DNA of 64,000 bases from IMG/VR virus record IMGVR_UViG_3300031566_000014, positions 1 to 64,000 of that record. The stretch is one strand, 5' to 3'. The stretch is from a virus. The notes under the pieces are model-generated. The model had not been told where the DNA came from. It saw only the letters and a list, made by a program, of their open reading frames with translations, and ran no database searches. The translations under genes were made by a program, and so were the position numbers. Below, in pieces: positions 20,273 through 27,577 of this stretch; positions within the stretch are counted from its first letter, which is position 1; each line of letters opens with the position of its first letter.

Positions 20273-20471
20273 GTCCAGACTCCTACATGGGCCGGCCCCG
20301 GCGGGGGCCTTGAAGGAGTCAAGGTAGGCTCCTAATCCCGCGCGGGGCCGGCGACCACGATTGTCAGTTTTGGGCATTTCAGACTCCTTCAAGGCTACCT
20401 GTAGCACAAGCAATCCTCATGCCAAACTGCATCACGCAAGCAAGTATCAACGCAAGCCCTTGACAGCGCAG

Positions 20472-20499
20472 AGCATACGGCGATACCAGCCAATTGTAA
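20472..20499 (-). promoter_or_regulatory. Candidate leftward promoter
   Basis: Minus strand TTACAA (20499-20494), 16 bases, TATGCT (20477-20472). The -10 equals that of the clear promoter at 25.1 kb; the -35 is imperfect. Best candidate for starting the large leftward block. Confidence 0.35.
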
Positions 20500-21009
20500 C
20501 ACGACCCGCGAGTCTGAACCCAACTTCACACTTTCCGGGGCATTCCGCCGCGCCAGCAACGCAAACATAACCCACCACACGACTTAGCACACCTGCACGA
20601 TAGCACACAAGTCGGAATACAAGTGCAGACTCCAAAAGGTGAACGCACCGCTACACTGTCTGAACCTGACTTCCGACTGTGCGATATCACACAGCCCAGT
20701 GGGGGAAAGGGGGTAAGGGGGTATAGGGGTCTTCCGGAGAGACTCCATGAAACCCGAGACTCTAAGACAGAGAGAGTAGATACCAGTAAGGGGATGAGTC
20801 CCAGATAGAGGGCATGGTAAGTCAACGGGCGCTCCCTCGCCCCTACCCCCGCCATGGGTCAAGGGGGTGCGCCAGGTGTGCGCAGTGGCCGCGCGGGGCT
20901 TGCGCCGTGTCCAGTGGGCGGATAGCTCGAGGGGCCGTCGAGGGCGTCGCGCCAGGCAGGCGCATTCCCCGACGCGCCCGACGAGCCGATGCCGCTATTC
21001 CCTGACCGT

Positions 21010-21110
21010 TGAATATAATAGTGAGATCGGGCGCTACCCGCATCGCCATAAGTCTAGCAGTAGCAAGGCGCTGCGCCCGTGGCTATACCATATAACTACT
21101 ATTATATTCA
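21010..21110. repeat. AT-rich 13-bp inverted repeat
   Basis: TGAATATAATAGT (21010-21022) and its exact complement ACTATTATATTCA (21098-21110) flank 75 bases. Each arm contains a TATAAT hexamer, striking in a region otherwise GC-rich. Neither arm has a matching -35 at proper spacing, so an operator, unwinding site or plasmid-like partition site is as likely as a promoter. Confidence 0.7.
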
Positions 21111-21272
21111 GGGCCGTGGGCGCTGGCCTCGCGCGAGGGTCGCGCACCCCCTGCGCACCAGCCGCGCACGATCTGCGCAGATTCCTCGATCATGCCCCTT
21201 GACAAACAGTGGGCGCGCGGGTACAGACTCATAGCTTGCGCTTGGGGTGCAGAAGGGGCCGGGGGCGTTAGG

Positions 21273-21289
21273 AAAAAAGGGGAAACCCC
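21273..21289 (-). terminator. Intrinsic terminator of the second leftward operon
   Basis: Minus strand: GGGG-TTT-CCCC followed at once by TTTTTT. Short but GC-only stem with a six-U tail, 45 bases after the stop of the last gene of the 24.8-21.3 kb operon. Confidence 0.55.
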
Positions 21290-21333
21290 GCGCGATGCTA
21301 CGTTATACGGGTCTGGTGCGGGGGTCTGGTTCC

Positions 21334-21663
21334 CTAAGTCGTATTCGGGTCATGCTTTGCGGGGGATGGATTGGAATAGGTGATTGGTTGTTTTGGTTCG
21401 TCTGGTGAGATGAGGTCGGCGAGTGACCTTAGCCCTTCGACAACGGCTTCACGTTCTGTTTCGACCCATCCTATGTCGTATGGTGCCAGTTCGGAAGGTG
21501 AATTGGGCTTATTATCGAGGCAGGTCATCCATATCCACGGGAGTTTTCCTGGTACCGCGTTTTCTCTGACGAACCATGCGAGTCGAGCATCAGCGACAAT
21601 GATTCCCCTGACGCAGGTGGCCTGATCGGGGACTTCGGTATCGTATCGGCAGTTGGTGCACAT
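21334..21663 (-). CDS. Hypothetical protein, 109 aa
   Basis: ATG at 21663 (MCTNCRYDTEVPDQATC). CxxC with a third Cys near residue 17 suggests a metal site. Then a beta-rich domain (GIIVADARLAWFVRENAVPG) and a helix (EREAVVEGLRSLADLI). Codons here use more A/T than the first leftward block. Last gene before the terminator. Function unknown. Confidence 0.75.
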   Translation of the reverse strand: MCTNCRYDTEVPDQATCVRGIIVADARLAWFVRENAVPGKLPWIWMTCLDNKPNSPSELAPYDIGWVETEREAVVEGLRSLADLISPDEPKQPITYSNPSPAKHDPNTT

Positions 21664-21732
21664 GGGAGGGGTTGTCCTAAGGGTTGGGTGTGGAGCGGGG
21701 GTTGTATCCCTGGGTGAGGTGCGGGTTGGGGC

Positions 21733-21960
21733 TCACGGGACATCTCCGATCTGTGCGCGGATTCGCTTGCCCTCGACTTGGCTGGGGAAGTCGATAGCAA
21801 TCCTCCTGCACTCGTGCTTGGCGTGGTCGATAGCGGCGTAGAGGGCAGGGAGGTTGGATGCGTAGAACCTCAGTGCGACTGATGGGTCGTTGACATCAGA
21901 GAGTTCGATCCAGATGGGGGAAGGGCATCCGATGGTGACGTTGAAGGGTCCGAATGTCAT
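21733..21960 (-). CDS. Hypothetical protein, 75 aa
   Basis: ATG at 21960 overlaps the upstream stop (ATGA). MTFGPFNVTIGCPSPIWIEL then SVALRFYASNLPALYAAIDHAK: strand-strand-helix. The AAIDHAK...RRIAIDFPSQ pattern has no known function to me. Followed by about 70 bases without features. Confidence 0.72.
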   Translation of the reverse strand: MTFGPFNVTIGCPSPIWIELSDVNDPSVALRFYASNLPALYAAIDHAKHECRRIAIDFPSQVEGKRIRAQIGDVP

Positions 21961-22217
21961 GGTTTGGCCTCGAAGCGGTTGCATGTGAAGGCGAACTGGC
22001 CTGGCATGCAGATGGGGAGTGCTGGGACAGCGCGTTGGATTTCATCGGGGTCTCGCCAGGGGTAGAGGGTTCGCGGGCAGCAGTTGCATCCGCGCCAGCG
22101 GCAGTCCCCGCAGGTTGCGGTCTTGACTGCGTTTCTGCGGGTGAGCCACCCGGCCAACAGGACATATCCGACAGTGCTCATGCAGCCGAACAGGAAGCCC
22201 CATGATGCCGCGTTCAT
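21957..22217 (-). CDS. Membrane-anchored Cys-rich protein, 86 aa
   Basis: ATG at 22217. One hydrophobic segment (WGFLFGCMSTVGYVLLAGWL, residues about 6-25) then CGDCRWRGCNCCPRTLYP, a dense Cys cluster, and a final CNRF. The cluster resembles the CxxC..W.G.N.C group of small phage proteins. Function unknown. Confidence 0.74.
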   Translation of the reverse strand: MNAASWGFLFGCMSTVGYVLLAGWLTRRNAVKTATCGDCRWRGCNCCPRTLYPWRDPDEIQRAVPALPICMPGQFAFTCNRFEAKP

Positions 22218-22258
22218 TGTGGCTAGTCCTTACTGTCCCTTCGGGGGCTTGAAGTCGC

Positions 22259-22546
22259 TCACGGGGTTCTCCTTCCAAGCTCTTGGGGCGGGAGCAGCTG
22301 TGCGCCGGGTCGGTGGCCGTGCAGGGTGCCGTCGGTGGCTGCCCAGTTATCGAGGCCGAGTCGGATGGTGACGTTCATGAGGGCGCATGCGACAGCGGCT
22401 CGTTGGCATGGGGTTCCGTGCGGATCGGTGGCGTGGAGGATTTGGTCGAAGGTCACTGGGCCTGCCGGCGTGAGGAACACGGTCTCGTCGTGTGCGGCGA
22501 GCTTCTGCTCCTTGATCATCTTGGCGAGGGGGTCGAGCGGGTTCAC
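22259..22546 (-). CDS. Hypothetical protein, 95 aa
   Basis: GTG at 22546 overlapping the upstream stop (GTGA). VNPLDPLAKMIKEQKLAAHD then ETVFLTPAGPVTFDQILHAT and a helical ALMNVTIRLG. Shares the VNP start and GTGAACCCGC sequence with the next gene upstream, again hinting at reused start segments. Function unknown. Confidence 0.72.
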   Translation of the reverse strand: MNPLDPLAKMIKEQKLAAHDETVFLTPAGPVTFDQILHATDPHGTPCQRAAVACALMNVTIRLGLDNWAATDGTLHGHRPGAQLLPPQELGRRTP

Positions 22547-22875
22547 TGCGGGGTCTCCCCTGGGTTCATCAGCGGCATTGTCGTGCCGCATTTGTTGCAC
22601 ACGGGCACGTCCCCGCCATTCGGGGCTGTGCGGAAGATGCTGAAGCTCTCGTGTCTTTCGCCGCAATCGCCGCAGGGGGGCCATTCGGGATGTTCGAGAG
22701 CCCTTCGCTTCTCAGCGAGCTTCGGATGCTGCCAGCACCAGTCGTCGGCCCCCATGGATACCTGGACGGGCATCAGGCGGCATTTCCTATAACCGGGCGG
22801 GAGAAGTCCACCATCGAGGCTTTCGCAGAGGAACGGGCAGGTGGCGCAGGTGGCGCCAGGGACGGGCGGGTTCAC
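22543..22875 (-). CDS. Zinc-binding protein with two ribbons, 110 aa
   Basis: GTG at 22875 (GTGA overlap); upstream codons are Arg-rich shadow. CATCPFLCESLDGG...C then CGDCGERHESF and CNKCGTTM: three CxxC units, enough for one and a half zinc ribbons, the last two about 24 residues apart. Basic helix AEKRRALEHPEW between. Function unknown. Confidence 0.75.
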   Translation of the reverse strand: MNPPVPGATCATCPFLCESLDGGLLPPGYRKCRLMPVQVSMGADDWCWQHPKLAEKRRALEHPEWPPCGDCGERHESFSIFRTAPNGGDVPVCNKCGTTMPLMNPGETPQ

Positions 22876-23381
22876 TTGGGCTTCTCCTTCCCTTCGCGGG
22901 CCTTGAGCCAGCGTTCGGCGGCCTCGGCGAGCGAACGTTCCGCAGCGTCGAACCGGCGCCTCGCAATCCGCATTACCGGCCGCGGCGGGTTGGCGTCGTA
23001 GAGCTCGATCCATTCCCTTGCCCACTCCTTCAATGCCTCGGCGAGTTCGTCGTCGAGGGGGTCGGGCGCTGTCTGGATGGCCAAGCGTCGCGCGACGGAC
23101 TTGCTGGGTGCGATGGGCGTTTCGGGGCGCTTGCACGGCCCGAGCCAGACGCCGCCCATCGAGGCGACGGTGCGGGCGGTCATGGTGATGTTCTTGGTCC
23201 AGCAGATGTAGCGCAGCGTCAGGGGGCGGTCACGGCTGTCGGGATCTGGCCCTGGGAGCATAGGAAACCATTCCTCTGGCGGATCGCCACCCATGTATTG
23301 GCCTACATAGATGGGGAAGCGTTCGCGGCTGTCGGGCGACGGTGCCCACCACCACCATCCTGGCGCGGTCGGCAGTTTCAT
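22872..23381 (-). CDS. Hypothetical phage protein, 169 aa
   Basis: ATG at 23381 after AGGATGGGCA. The opening LPTAPGWWWWAPSPDSRERF is the PGWYWWRP pattern common in small phage proteins. Beta-rich to about residue 75, then helices (DDELAEALKEWAREWIELYD, RRRFDAAERSLAEAAERWLK). No catalytic motif. Function unknown. Confidence 0.75.
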   Translation of the reverse strand: MKLPTAPGWWWWAPSPDSRERFPIYVGQYMGGDPPEEWFPMLPGPDPDSRDRPLTLRYICWTKNITMTARTVASMGGVWLGPCKRPETPIAPSKSVARRLAIQTAPDPLDDELAEALKEWAREWIELYDANPPRPVMRIARRRFDAAERSLAEAAERWLKAREGKEKPK

Positions 23382-23827
23382 TGCCCATCCTCCTGGATGA
23401 ATCCCTTGGCCTTGAGTAAGGCGAGGGCAAGGGCTGCGTTTGGGGTCTTGCACCAACTCCCCCACCACGGGAATATCTTATCGTCGTCCTCGAAAGTGTA
23501 CGACACCCTGTATCCGATGCACTGGCCTTCCTCATCCGACGGGTTGTGCATCATGGCGGTTGTTGATCCCGCCGGTACAGACGCGAGCAGTGCCTCCCAC
23601 ATCTGGCCGAAGAGTTCCCACGAGTCGCCAGAGGCATAGCGCCCAGTGGCATCACATGGAAGTGGCTGATGTTCCCTGATTGCACGGGCCAAGGCAGCAT
23701 GCCCCAGCGCCTCGGCCACCATGGCATCGGCCTCCCTGGGCTTCTCCTTGAGCAGCGCGAGCCATTCCGATTCCGTCATCGGAATGCCCGGCGGGCCTTG
23801 AGGCCCCTGGTGCCCTTTGTAACTCAC
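23378..23827 (-). CDS. Hypothetical phage protein with a short collagen-like start, 149 aa
   Basis: GTG at 23827 overlaps the upstream stop (GTGA); ATG at 23779 is an alternative. MSYKGHQGPQGPPGIPMTES holds three Gly-x-Pro-like units. Middle helix AMVAEALGHAALARAIREHQ; the C-terminal half IGYRVSYTFEDDD followed by a W-rich stretch and ALALALLKAKGF resembles the phage ABA-sandwich family. Function unknown. Confidence 0.74.
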   Translation of the reverse strand: MSYKGHQGPQGPPGIPMTESEWLALLKEKPREADAMVAEALGHAALARAIREHQPLPCDATGRYASGDSWELFGQMWEALLASVPAGSTTAMMHNPSDEEGQCIGYRVSYTFEDDDKIFPWWGSWCKTPNAALALALLKAKGFIQEDGQ

Positions 23828-24183
23828 GGCTGGGCCTCCTTCGGCGCTGTCTTTGGAAGCGTTACGATGCCAGACGCCACCAGCGTCCTGCCGAGTGCTG
23901 TGGATAGCGTTCCGATGAACTCCTCCTCTCGTTCCCCGTTTACGCAGGTGTGGAGCAGCGGAAGCTCGTTGAACAGCGCATGTATCGTCTCGTGCAAGAT
24001 GCCGTCGAAGATTTCGGTGGCCGGGCTGTTTCTTCCGCCCTCTAGGCGCGTGGCAATGCGGATGATGCGCTTCCCGTGCTGCGCCTGTCCGAGCAGGACT
24101 CGCACATCGTCAACGACGGTGCGTTCATATCGGATGGCGTCGTCGCCTCTGAGGCAGCGGATGCGCGTCGGCCAGTCCTTCAC
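23824..24183 (-). CDS. Putative zinc metallopeptidase-like protein (HExxH), 119 aa
   Basis: GTG at 24183 (GTGA overlap). A helix FDGILHETIHALFNELPLLH at residues about 59-78 carries H-E-x-x-H, the zincin metal-binding signature, in the right hydrophobic helix setting. An EEEF follows some 18 residues later and could offer the third ligand. Small size (119 aa) resembles SprT/ImmA-like minimal metallopeptidases. Activity is inferred only from the motif. Confidence 0.7.
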   Translation of the reverse strand: MKDWPTRIRCLRGDDAIRYERTVVDDVRVLLGQAQHGKRIIRIATRLEGGRNSPATEIFDGILHETIHALFNELPLLHTCVNGEREEEFIGTLSTALGRTLVASGIVTLPKTAPKEAQP

Positions 24184-24590
24184 GACTTGGTCTCCTGAGC
24201 GAGTTGGTGAATGCAGTCGGCCTTGTGGCAGAGCGCCCCATTGTGGAACTGTCCGCTGCCGCAGTAGTGGCAGACGCGTTCTCCGTTGAGGCGGCCCAAC
24301 TCCTGCGGGTCCACGTCCGCCAGCCTCTCCAGGGCCTCCAGCCGCTCCGGCGTGGGGAGGCGGGGGCCGATCTCGATGTCCTTCTCGCTCTCATAGTGAA
24401 GCGCGTGACCGAGCCACCCAGCGAAGATGCAACGGCGTCCGTCATCGAGCGTGACCACGGCGGCGGGCCACCAAGTGCCCTCAGTCCAGCCCTCCTTCCG
24501 GCACCAGTGGAAGGTGTACTGATACCTGCTGGGGGCGGGTCCGGTGTCGGGCGCCTCGGGGGGCAGGACGATGCCATTGGCTTCGCTCAT
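24180..24590 (-). CDS. Hypothetical protein with C-terminal zinc knuckle, 136 aa
   Basis: ATG at 24590. Beta-rich N-terminal half (YQYTFHWCRKEGWTEGTWWP, AVVTLDDGRRCIFAGWLGHA) and a Leu-rich helix (LPTPERLEALERLADVD), then CHYCGSGQFHNGALCHKADC, four Cys and two His, a zinc knuckle. Function unknown. Confidence 0.75.
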   Translation of the reverse strand: MSEANGIVLPPEAPDTGPAPSRYQYTFHWCRKEGWTEGTWWPAAVVTLDDGRRCIFAGWLGHALHYESEKDIEIGPRLPTPERLEALERLADVDPQELGRLNGERVCHYCGSGQFHNGALCHKADCIHQLAQETKS

Positions 24591-24829
24591 CGGGCTTCCT
24601 CCTTGACCATCGTCCAGCGGTTTTCCGTCTCCTTCACCTCAAGCCGTGTGGGATATTCGTCACTGTCGAGCGTGATCTTCGGTTCTCCCTTGTGTTTGCC
24701 CTCCACCTCGATCCTGAAGTGGTCATACATTAGGATATGCGTCTTGCCATCCTTCTCCCAGACGTGGAATGAGCCGTTGCCCGTGTCGATGATGACGCAG
24801 TTCTTCTCACAGGGCCAGATTTGCAGCAT
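24587..24829 (-). CDS. Beta-rich hypothetical protein, 80 aa
   Basis: ATG at 24829 after GGAGGAAGCCG. Alternating strands (NCVIIDTGNGSFHVWEKDGK, THILMYDHFRIEVEGKH, TLDSDEYPTRLEVKE). Lysine-rich and less GC-biased than others. Second gene of the operon starting at the 25.04 kb promoter if the preceding tiny gene is real. Function unknown. Confidence 0.76.
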   Translation of the reverse strand: MLQIWPCEKNCVIIDTGNGSFHVWEKDGKTHILMYDHFRIEVEGKHKGEPKITLDSDEYPTRLEVKETENRWTMVKEEAR

Positions 24830-24869
24830 CGGCTTCCTCCAGGGGGCGGCGGGCGCAGAGCGGCGGTCT

Positions 24870-25004
24870 CTAGCTAGGGCTCCGCGGGAGCAGGCCCCCG
24901 ATGCACCTGCCGCCCCGTGATGTTGATGGTCCCGCCGCCCGGCCGAGTGAGAGACTCGCCGGAGGCGGGTAAGGCTCGGCGCGGGTGGCGGAGTTGTTGT
25001 TCAT
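24870..25004 (-). CDS. Possible leader peptide gene, 44 aa
   Basis: Found by hand: ATG at 25004, 10 bases after GGAGAA, first ORF downstream of the promoter at 25038-25066. It begins MNNNSATRAEPYPPPASLSL and ends RCIGGLLPRSPS. Another frame over the same bases also looks coding-like (SLTRPGGGTINITG), so the true product is uncertain. Confidence 0.4.
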   Translation of the reverse strand: MNNNSATRAEPYPPPASLSLGRAAGPSTSRGGRCIGGLLPRSPS

Positions 25005-25037
25005 TGGGCAGTTCTCCAGCTAGTCTCTCTAGTTCAG

Positions 25038-25066
25038 AGTCTACCATACAAAACGCCCCTTGTCAA
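25038..25066 (-). promoter_or_regulatory. Leftward promoter
   Basis: Minus strand TTGACA (25066-25061), 17 bases, TAGACT (25043-25038). Drives the 24.8-21.3 kb operon. Confidence 0.8.
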
Positions 25067-25136
25067 CTCCGGGCGACTCGGATTTCCGCTCCGCCAGACA
25101 GATTCTTGTGGCATTCAGAAAAATCAGACCAGCGGC

Positions 25137-25165
25137 TTGACAAACTAGCTTACCTCATGTATGCT
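25137..25165 (+). promoter_or_regulatory. Rightward promoter
   Basis: TTGACA (25137-25142), 17 bases, TATGCT (25160-25165). Drives the 25.2-28.4 kb operon; back to back with the leftward promoter 70 bases away. Confidence 0.8.
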
Positions 25166-25217
25166 TTGGATAGGCGTTGTCCAGTCCGGCTGACAGTCCG
25201 AGTTGAGGAGAAGGCCA

Positions 25218-26276
25218 GTGTGTGACGGCCCGATTCGTTGCGAGTGCTGGAAGGATGGCTTCGCCCGTGGGCGCAGTGACTACAAGGCCATTCGCGCCCG
25301 TGCCGAGAAGGTCGAGGCTGGATGGGAGCGCGCCGAGTCTGCGGTATCCGCCGAGATGGAGCGTGCCGAGAAGGCCGAGGCGAAGTTCACCGAGATGATG
25401 GATTCAGAGCACGCGCTGTCGGACGCCTACGTTCGGCTTCGTGTCATTCTAGGGGCGATGAATCCGCCGCGCACGACGCGGGATGGCGCCCTGTTTGAGT
25501 ACGTCGAGAACATCGCCGCAGATCGGATGATAGCGCTGGGAAAGGCCGAGGCGCGCGTCCGCGAAGTTGAGGCCGGCGCTCTGCCGAAGGACTGGGAGGC
25601 ACATGTCCGCGCGCTGCGCCGCGAGAATGCCGAGCGGGGGAGGCGCATCCGCGAACTTGAGAAAGAGTTCGCCGCGGCGCAAGACCTCAACCGGCGGCTT
25701 GAGGCGGAGCTTCGGCAGTTCCCCTGGCGTGCGACGGGGGACCGGCTGCGGGTGGCTCAGGCGCGGTGCAAGCGGATGGAGGAGGCGATGAGCCGCAATC
25801 CTCCCCCTGACAGTGGGCTTCCGCAGGCTTTGGCAGTCCATGCCGAGTGGGGTTGGAATGAAGCCTACGCCCACATCCGCCGCAAGGCGGGCCTCGACGC
25901 CCCCGACAGCCACATAGACGCGCAGTTGGCCGACCTGTTCAAGCAGGCGGATCGTCACTGCCGCGACTGCCGCAACCACGTGCAGGGGTTGCCGAACCCT
26001 CAGTGCGACCAGTGCTCGTTCCCGGAGCGAACGCATTTCGCCGCGAAGGAGGCGGACCGCGGCCCCAAGGGCGAGCCGGGCAAGCCCGCCGCGATCTGGG
26101 TGTGCGGCTTCTGCCACCATGCAGTCAATGAACTGCCTGACGGTGAGCCTGCCGAGTGGTGTTCGCACGATGGGGAAGCGCGCCTGTGCCACTCATGCTG
26201 CGCCACTATTCAGGAGTCGCGCCTTCGCCGCCACGTCTGGGACGGGGAGAAGTTCGCCCCGGAGGAGAAGCCATGA
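25218..26276 (+). CDS. Long coiled-coil protein with C-terminal zinc knuckles, 352 aa
   Basis: First gene after the rightward promoter. GTG at 25218 follows AGGAGAAGG; a TTG at 25203 overlaps that site. A short Cys start (VCDGPIRCECWKDGFARGRS) leads into about 200 residues of charged heptads (KAIRARAEKVEAGWERAESA, RALRRENAERGRRIRELEKE), then CRDCRNHVQGLPNPQCDQC and CGFCHHAVNELPDGEPAEWC with a final CHSCC. Same build as the leftward protein at 1548-2669. May be a multimeric scaffold that recruits nucleic acid or host protein; unknown. Confidence 0.78.
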   Translation: MCDGPIRCECWKDGFARGRSDYKAIRARAEKVEAGWERAESAVSAEMERAEKAEAKFTEMMDSEHALSDAYVRLRVILGAMNPPRTTRDGALFEYVENIAADRMIALGKAEARVREVEAGALPKDWEAHVRALRRENAERGRRIRELEKEFAAAQDLNRRLEAELRQFPWRATGDRLRVAQARCKRMEEAMSRNPPPDSGLPQALAVHAEWGWNEAYAHIRRKAGLDAPDSHIDAQLADLFKQADRHCRDCRNHVQGLPNPQCDQCSFPERTHFAAKEADRGPKGEPGKPAAIWVCGFCHHAVNELPDGEPAEWCSHDGEARLCHSCCATIQESRLRRHVWDGEKFAPEEKP

Positions 26277-26482
26277 CCTCACTGTGGCTCAGAGACGCTG
26301 CCGTCGTGCGCTTTGCCGGAGAGGGGTGGCTGAATAGGATCGGCTCGTTCTGGGATTATTCAGCCGCCCATTTCCTGTGCGAAGACGCCCTCGACTTCGC
26401 GTACGCATGTCTTGGATGGGAAGAAGCGGTTCGTCGATTTGGCATTGAGCACGAGGAGAAGCCCCCATGCCCGCCTCAGTGA
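26273..26482 (+). CDS. Hypothetical protein, 69 aa (start cassette 1)
   Basis: ATG at 26273 (ATGA overlap). Begins MTSLWLRDAAVVRFAGEG, the same first eight residues as the gene at 26730 (MTSLWLRD). Ends EEKPPCPPQ, read through the start cassette of the next gene. Aromatic, helical. Function unknown. Confidence 0.72.
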   Translation: MTSLWLRDAAVVRFAGEGWLNRIGSFWDYSAAHFLCEDALDFAYACLGWEEAVRRFGIEHEEKPPCPPQ

Positions 26483-26733
26483 AACCGAGCGTCCGCGTAG
26501 GTGTTCTGGACTGCCTCTCGACCGGCGCTCTGCTATCGGAACTTCGCAACCGAGCGTCAGACGTGCCGAACACGCTTCTGGTGCAGAACGAAGCCGGCGA
26601 GCAAAGCGAAGCGATTGTGACGGACGCTCTGTGCGTTGGCGAAGGGCGCTTTCTCGTGTCCTTCGACGGCGACGTGTACCAGCGGCTCAACATGCTCGTG
26701 CTTGAAGCGGATAAGCCCAAGGAAAAGCCATGA
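26467..26733 (+). CDS. Hypothetical protein, 88 aa (start cassette 2)
   Basis: ATG at 26467 inside the repeated GAGAAGCCCCCATGCCCGCC block. MPASVKPSVRVGVLDCLSTG, then a helix and beta strands (EAIVTDALCVGEGRFLVSFD). Function unknown. Its 3' end overlaps the MTSLWLRD gene start. Confidence 0.74.
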   Translation: MPASVKPSVRVGVLDCLSTGALLSELRNRASDVPNTLLVQNEAGEQSEAIVTDALCVGEGRFLVSFDGDVYQRLNMLVLEADKPKEKP

Positions 26734-26951
26734 CCTCGCTGTGGCTCAGAGACGAGTTCGCCAAGCCGTGGGGAGGCCCTAACGGCCCAGGAATCTGGTG
26801 CGGCAACTTCTGGGACGTGATCGTCGGCATTCACATGTGGGACATGACCACGCGCGAAGTCATTGATCCTGAGTTTGGCGTTGGCTATGAGACGACGGTG
26901 CCCATCGGTGTATGGGAAGAAAGCGGCCATGTGGCCGTGATGGAAGCATAG
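26730..26951 (+). CDS. Hypothetical protein, 73 aa (start cassette 1)
   Basis: ATG at 26730 (ATGA overlap). MTSLWLRDEFAKPWGGPNGP shares its first eight residues and about 25 bases of DNA with the 26273 gene, after which the two diverge. Aromatic-rich, beta-like (GIHMWDMTTREVIDPEFGVG). Function unknown. Confidence 0.73.
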   Translation: MTSLWLRDEFAKPWGGPNGPGIWCGNFWDVIVGIHMWDMTTREVIDPEFGVGYETTVPIGVWEESGHVAVMEA

Positions 26952-26962
26952 GAGAAGCCCCC

Positions 26963-27178
26963 ATGCCCGCCTCAGTAATCACCATTCCTGTTGGCAACCC
27001 GTCGATGTGGCACAGGAACATGACAGTTCTCGTCGTTGGCTATGCCTCCGGCAGGATTCTGTCTGTGAACCATCATGAACGGACTATTCGGGTCCTGCTT
27101 GATGGTCGTCTTGAGACTTCGATACCGAAAGGCACGCTCATCCTGCCTAGAGGGAAGCCCCCATGCCCGCCTCAGTAG
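26963..27178 (+). CDS. Small beta-barrel-like protein, 71 aa (start cassette 2)
   Basis: ATG at 26963 within the second copy of the GAAGCCCCCATGCCCGCCTC block. MPASVITIPVGNPSMWHRNM, then TVLVVGYASGRILSVNHHER, TIRVLLDGRLETSIPKGTLI: five short strands, a small barrel. Ends RGKPPCPPQ through the next cassette. Function unknown. Confidence 0.74.
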   Translation: MPASVITIPVGNPSMWHRNMTVLVVGYASGRILSVNHHERTIRVLLDGRLETSIPKGTLILPRGKPPCPPQ

Positions 27179-27345
27179 TCCGCTGCCGGTACCCAGACGG
27201 GACGCTTCAGCAGATGCGCACCAGCACGTCGAGCGGGCCGCTGGCCATTCAGGCGTTTCGGCTCTGGGAGCGCGTCCAAGCGTTGAAGCAGAGAGCAGCG
27301 ATGCCGCATCAGGGAGCAGAGCGCAGGGAGGCCCCGAATGCCTGA
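27163..27345 (+). CDS. Hypothetical protein, 60 aa (start cassette 2)
   Basis: ATG at 27163, third copy of the MPASV start cassette. MPASVVRCRYPDGTLQQMRT then a helix (PLAIQAFRLWERVQALKQRA). Function unknown. Confidence 0.7.
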   Translation: MPASVVRCRYPDGTLQQMRTSTSSGPLAIQAFRLWERVQALKQRAAMPHQGAERREAPNA

Positions 27346-27577
27346 CCGCCTGTGCCCCGGCCCGAAGGGAGAACCGCACGCCGGCATTCCGCCGCCGCTG
27401 CTGCGACGCAAGAAGCTGTGCCCAGCCTGCCGGGCCAAGGCGCGGCGCGCCGTGAACCGCCGGACGCAGCGGGCGTTCCGAGCGAGGAAGAAGCGGCGGG
27501 CCATGGAGCTGCTGGACAGTCAAATCGCCTACCTGACTCCAGACGGGCCTGTGTTCAAGGAGAAAGCCGATGGCTAG
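27338..27577 (+). CDS. Basic protein with Cys pair, 79 aa
   Basis: ATG at 27338. MPDRLCPGPKGEPHAGIPPP, then KKLCPACRAKARRAVNRRTQ and RAFRARKKRRAMELLDSQIA: a CxxC with strongly basic helix, a nucleic-acid-binding look. Function unknown. Confidence 0.74.
   Translation: MPDRLCPGPKGEPHAGIPPPLLRRKKLCPACRAKARRAVNRRTQRAFRARKKRRAMELLDSQIAYLTPDGPVFKEKADG

Larger units (their letters stand above)
20414..21272. other. Gene-free control segment
   Basis: About 860 bases with no convincing gene on either strand. It holds TAGCACAC twice (20585, 20601), an operator-like dyad CTGTG-CGATAT-CACACAG (near 20680), purine-rich GGGGGAAAGGGGG tracts, clustered TGCGCA-type motifs, and the AT-rich inverted repeat at 21.01-21.11 kb. 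A TTGACA-17-TACAGA promoter-like pair on the plus strand (21199-21227) leads to no gene. Likely a regulatory, origin or partition-like region. Confidence 0.5.
26269..27184 (+). repeat. Repeated gene-start cassettes
   Basis: Two unit types alternate. Unit 1, AAGCCATGACCTC followed by CTGTGGCTCAGAGACG, occurs at about 26269 and 26726. Unit 2, AAGCCCCCATGCCCGCCTCA, occurs at about 26460, 26955 and 27156. Each covers the ribosome site, start codon and first codons of a gene; downstream sequences differ. Confidence 0.85.

Noticed and set aside
20814-21005. 63-codon open frame on the plus strand in the gene-free segment
   Set aside because: No ribosome site, Arg/Ala-rich shadow-like composition, and it runs through repeat-like GCGC motifs.
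21199-21227. Plus-strand promoter TTGACA-17-TACAGA
   Set aside because: Good -35 but poor -10, and no gene follows on the plus strand for several kb.
21192-21383. 63-codon open frame on the plus strand downstream of a TTGACA box
   Set aside because: Its ATG lies inside the -35 element, no ribosome site, and its end is antisense to the 21334 gene.
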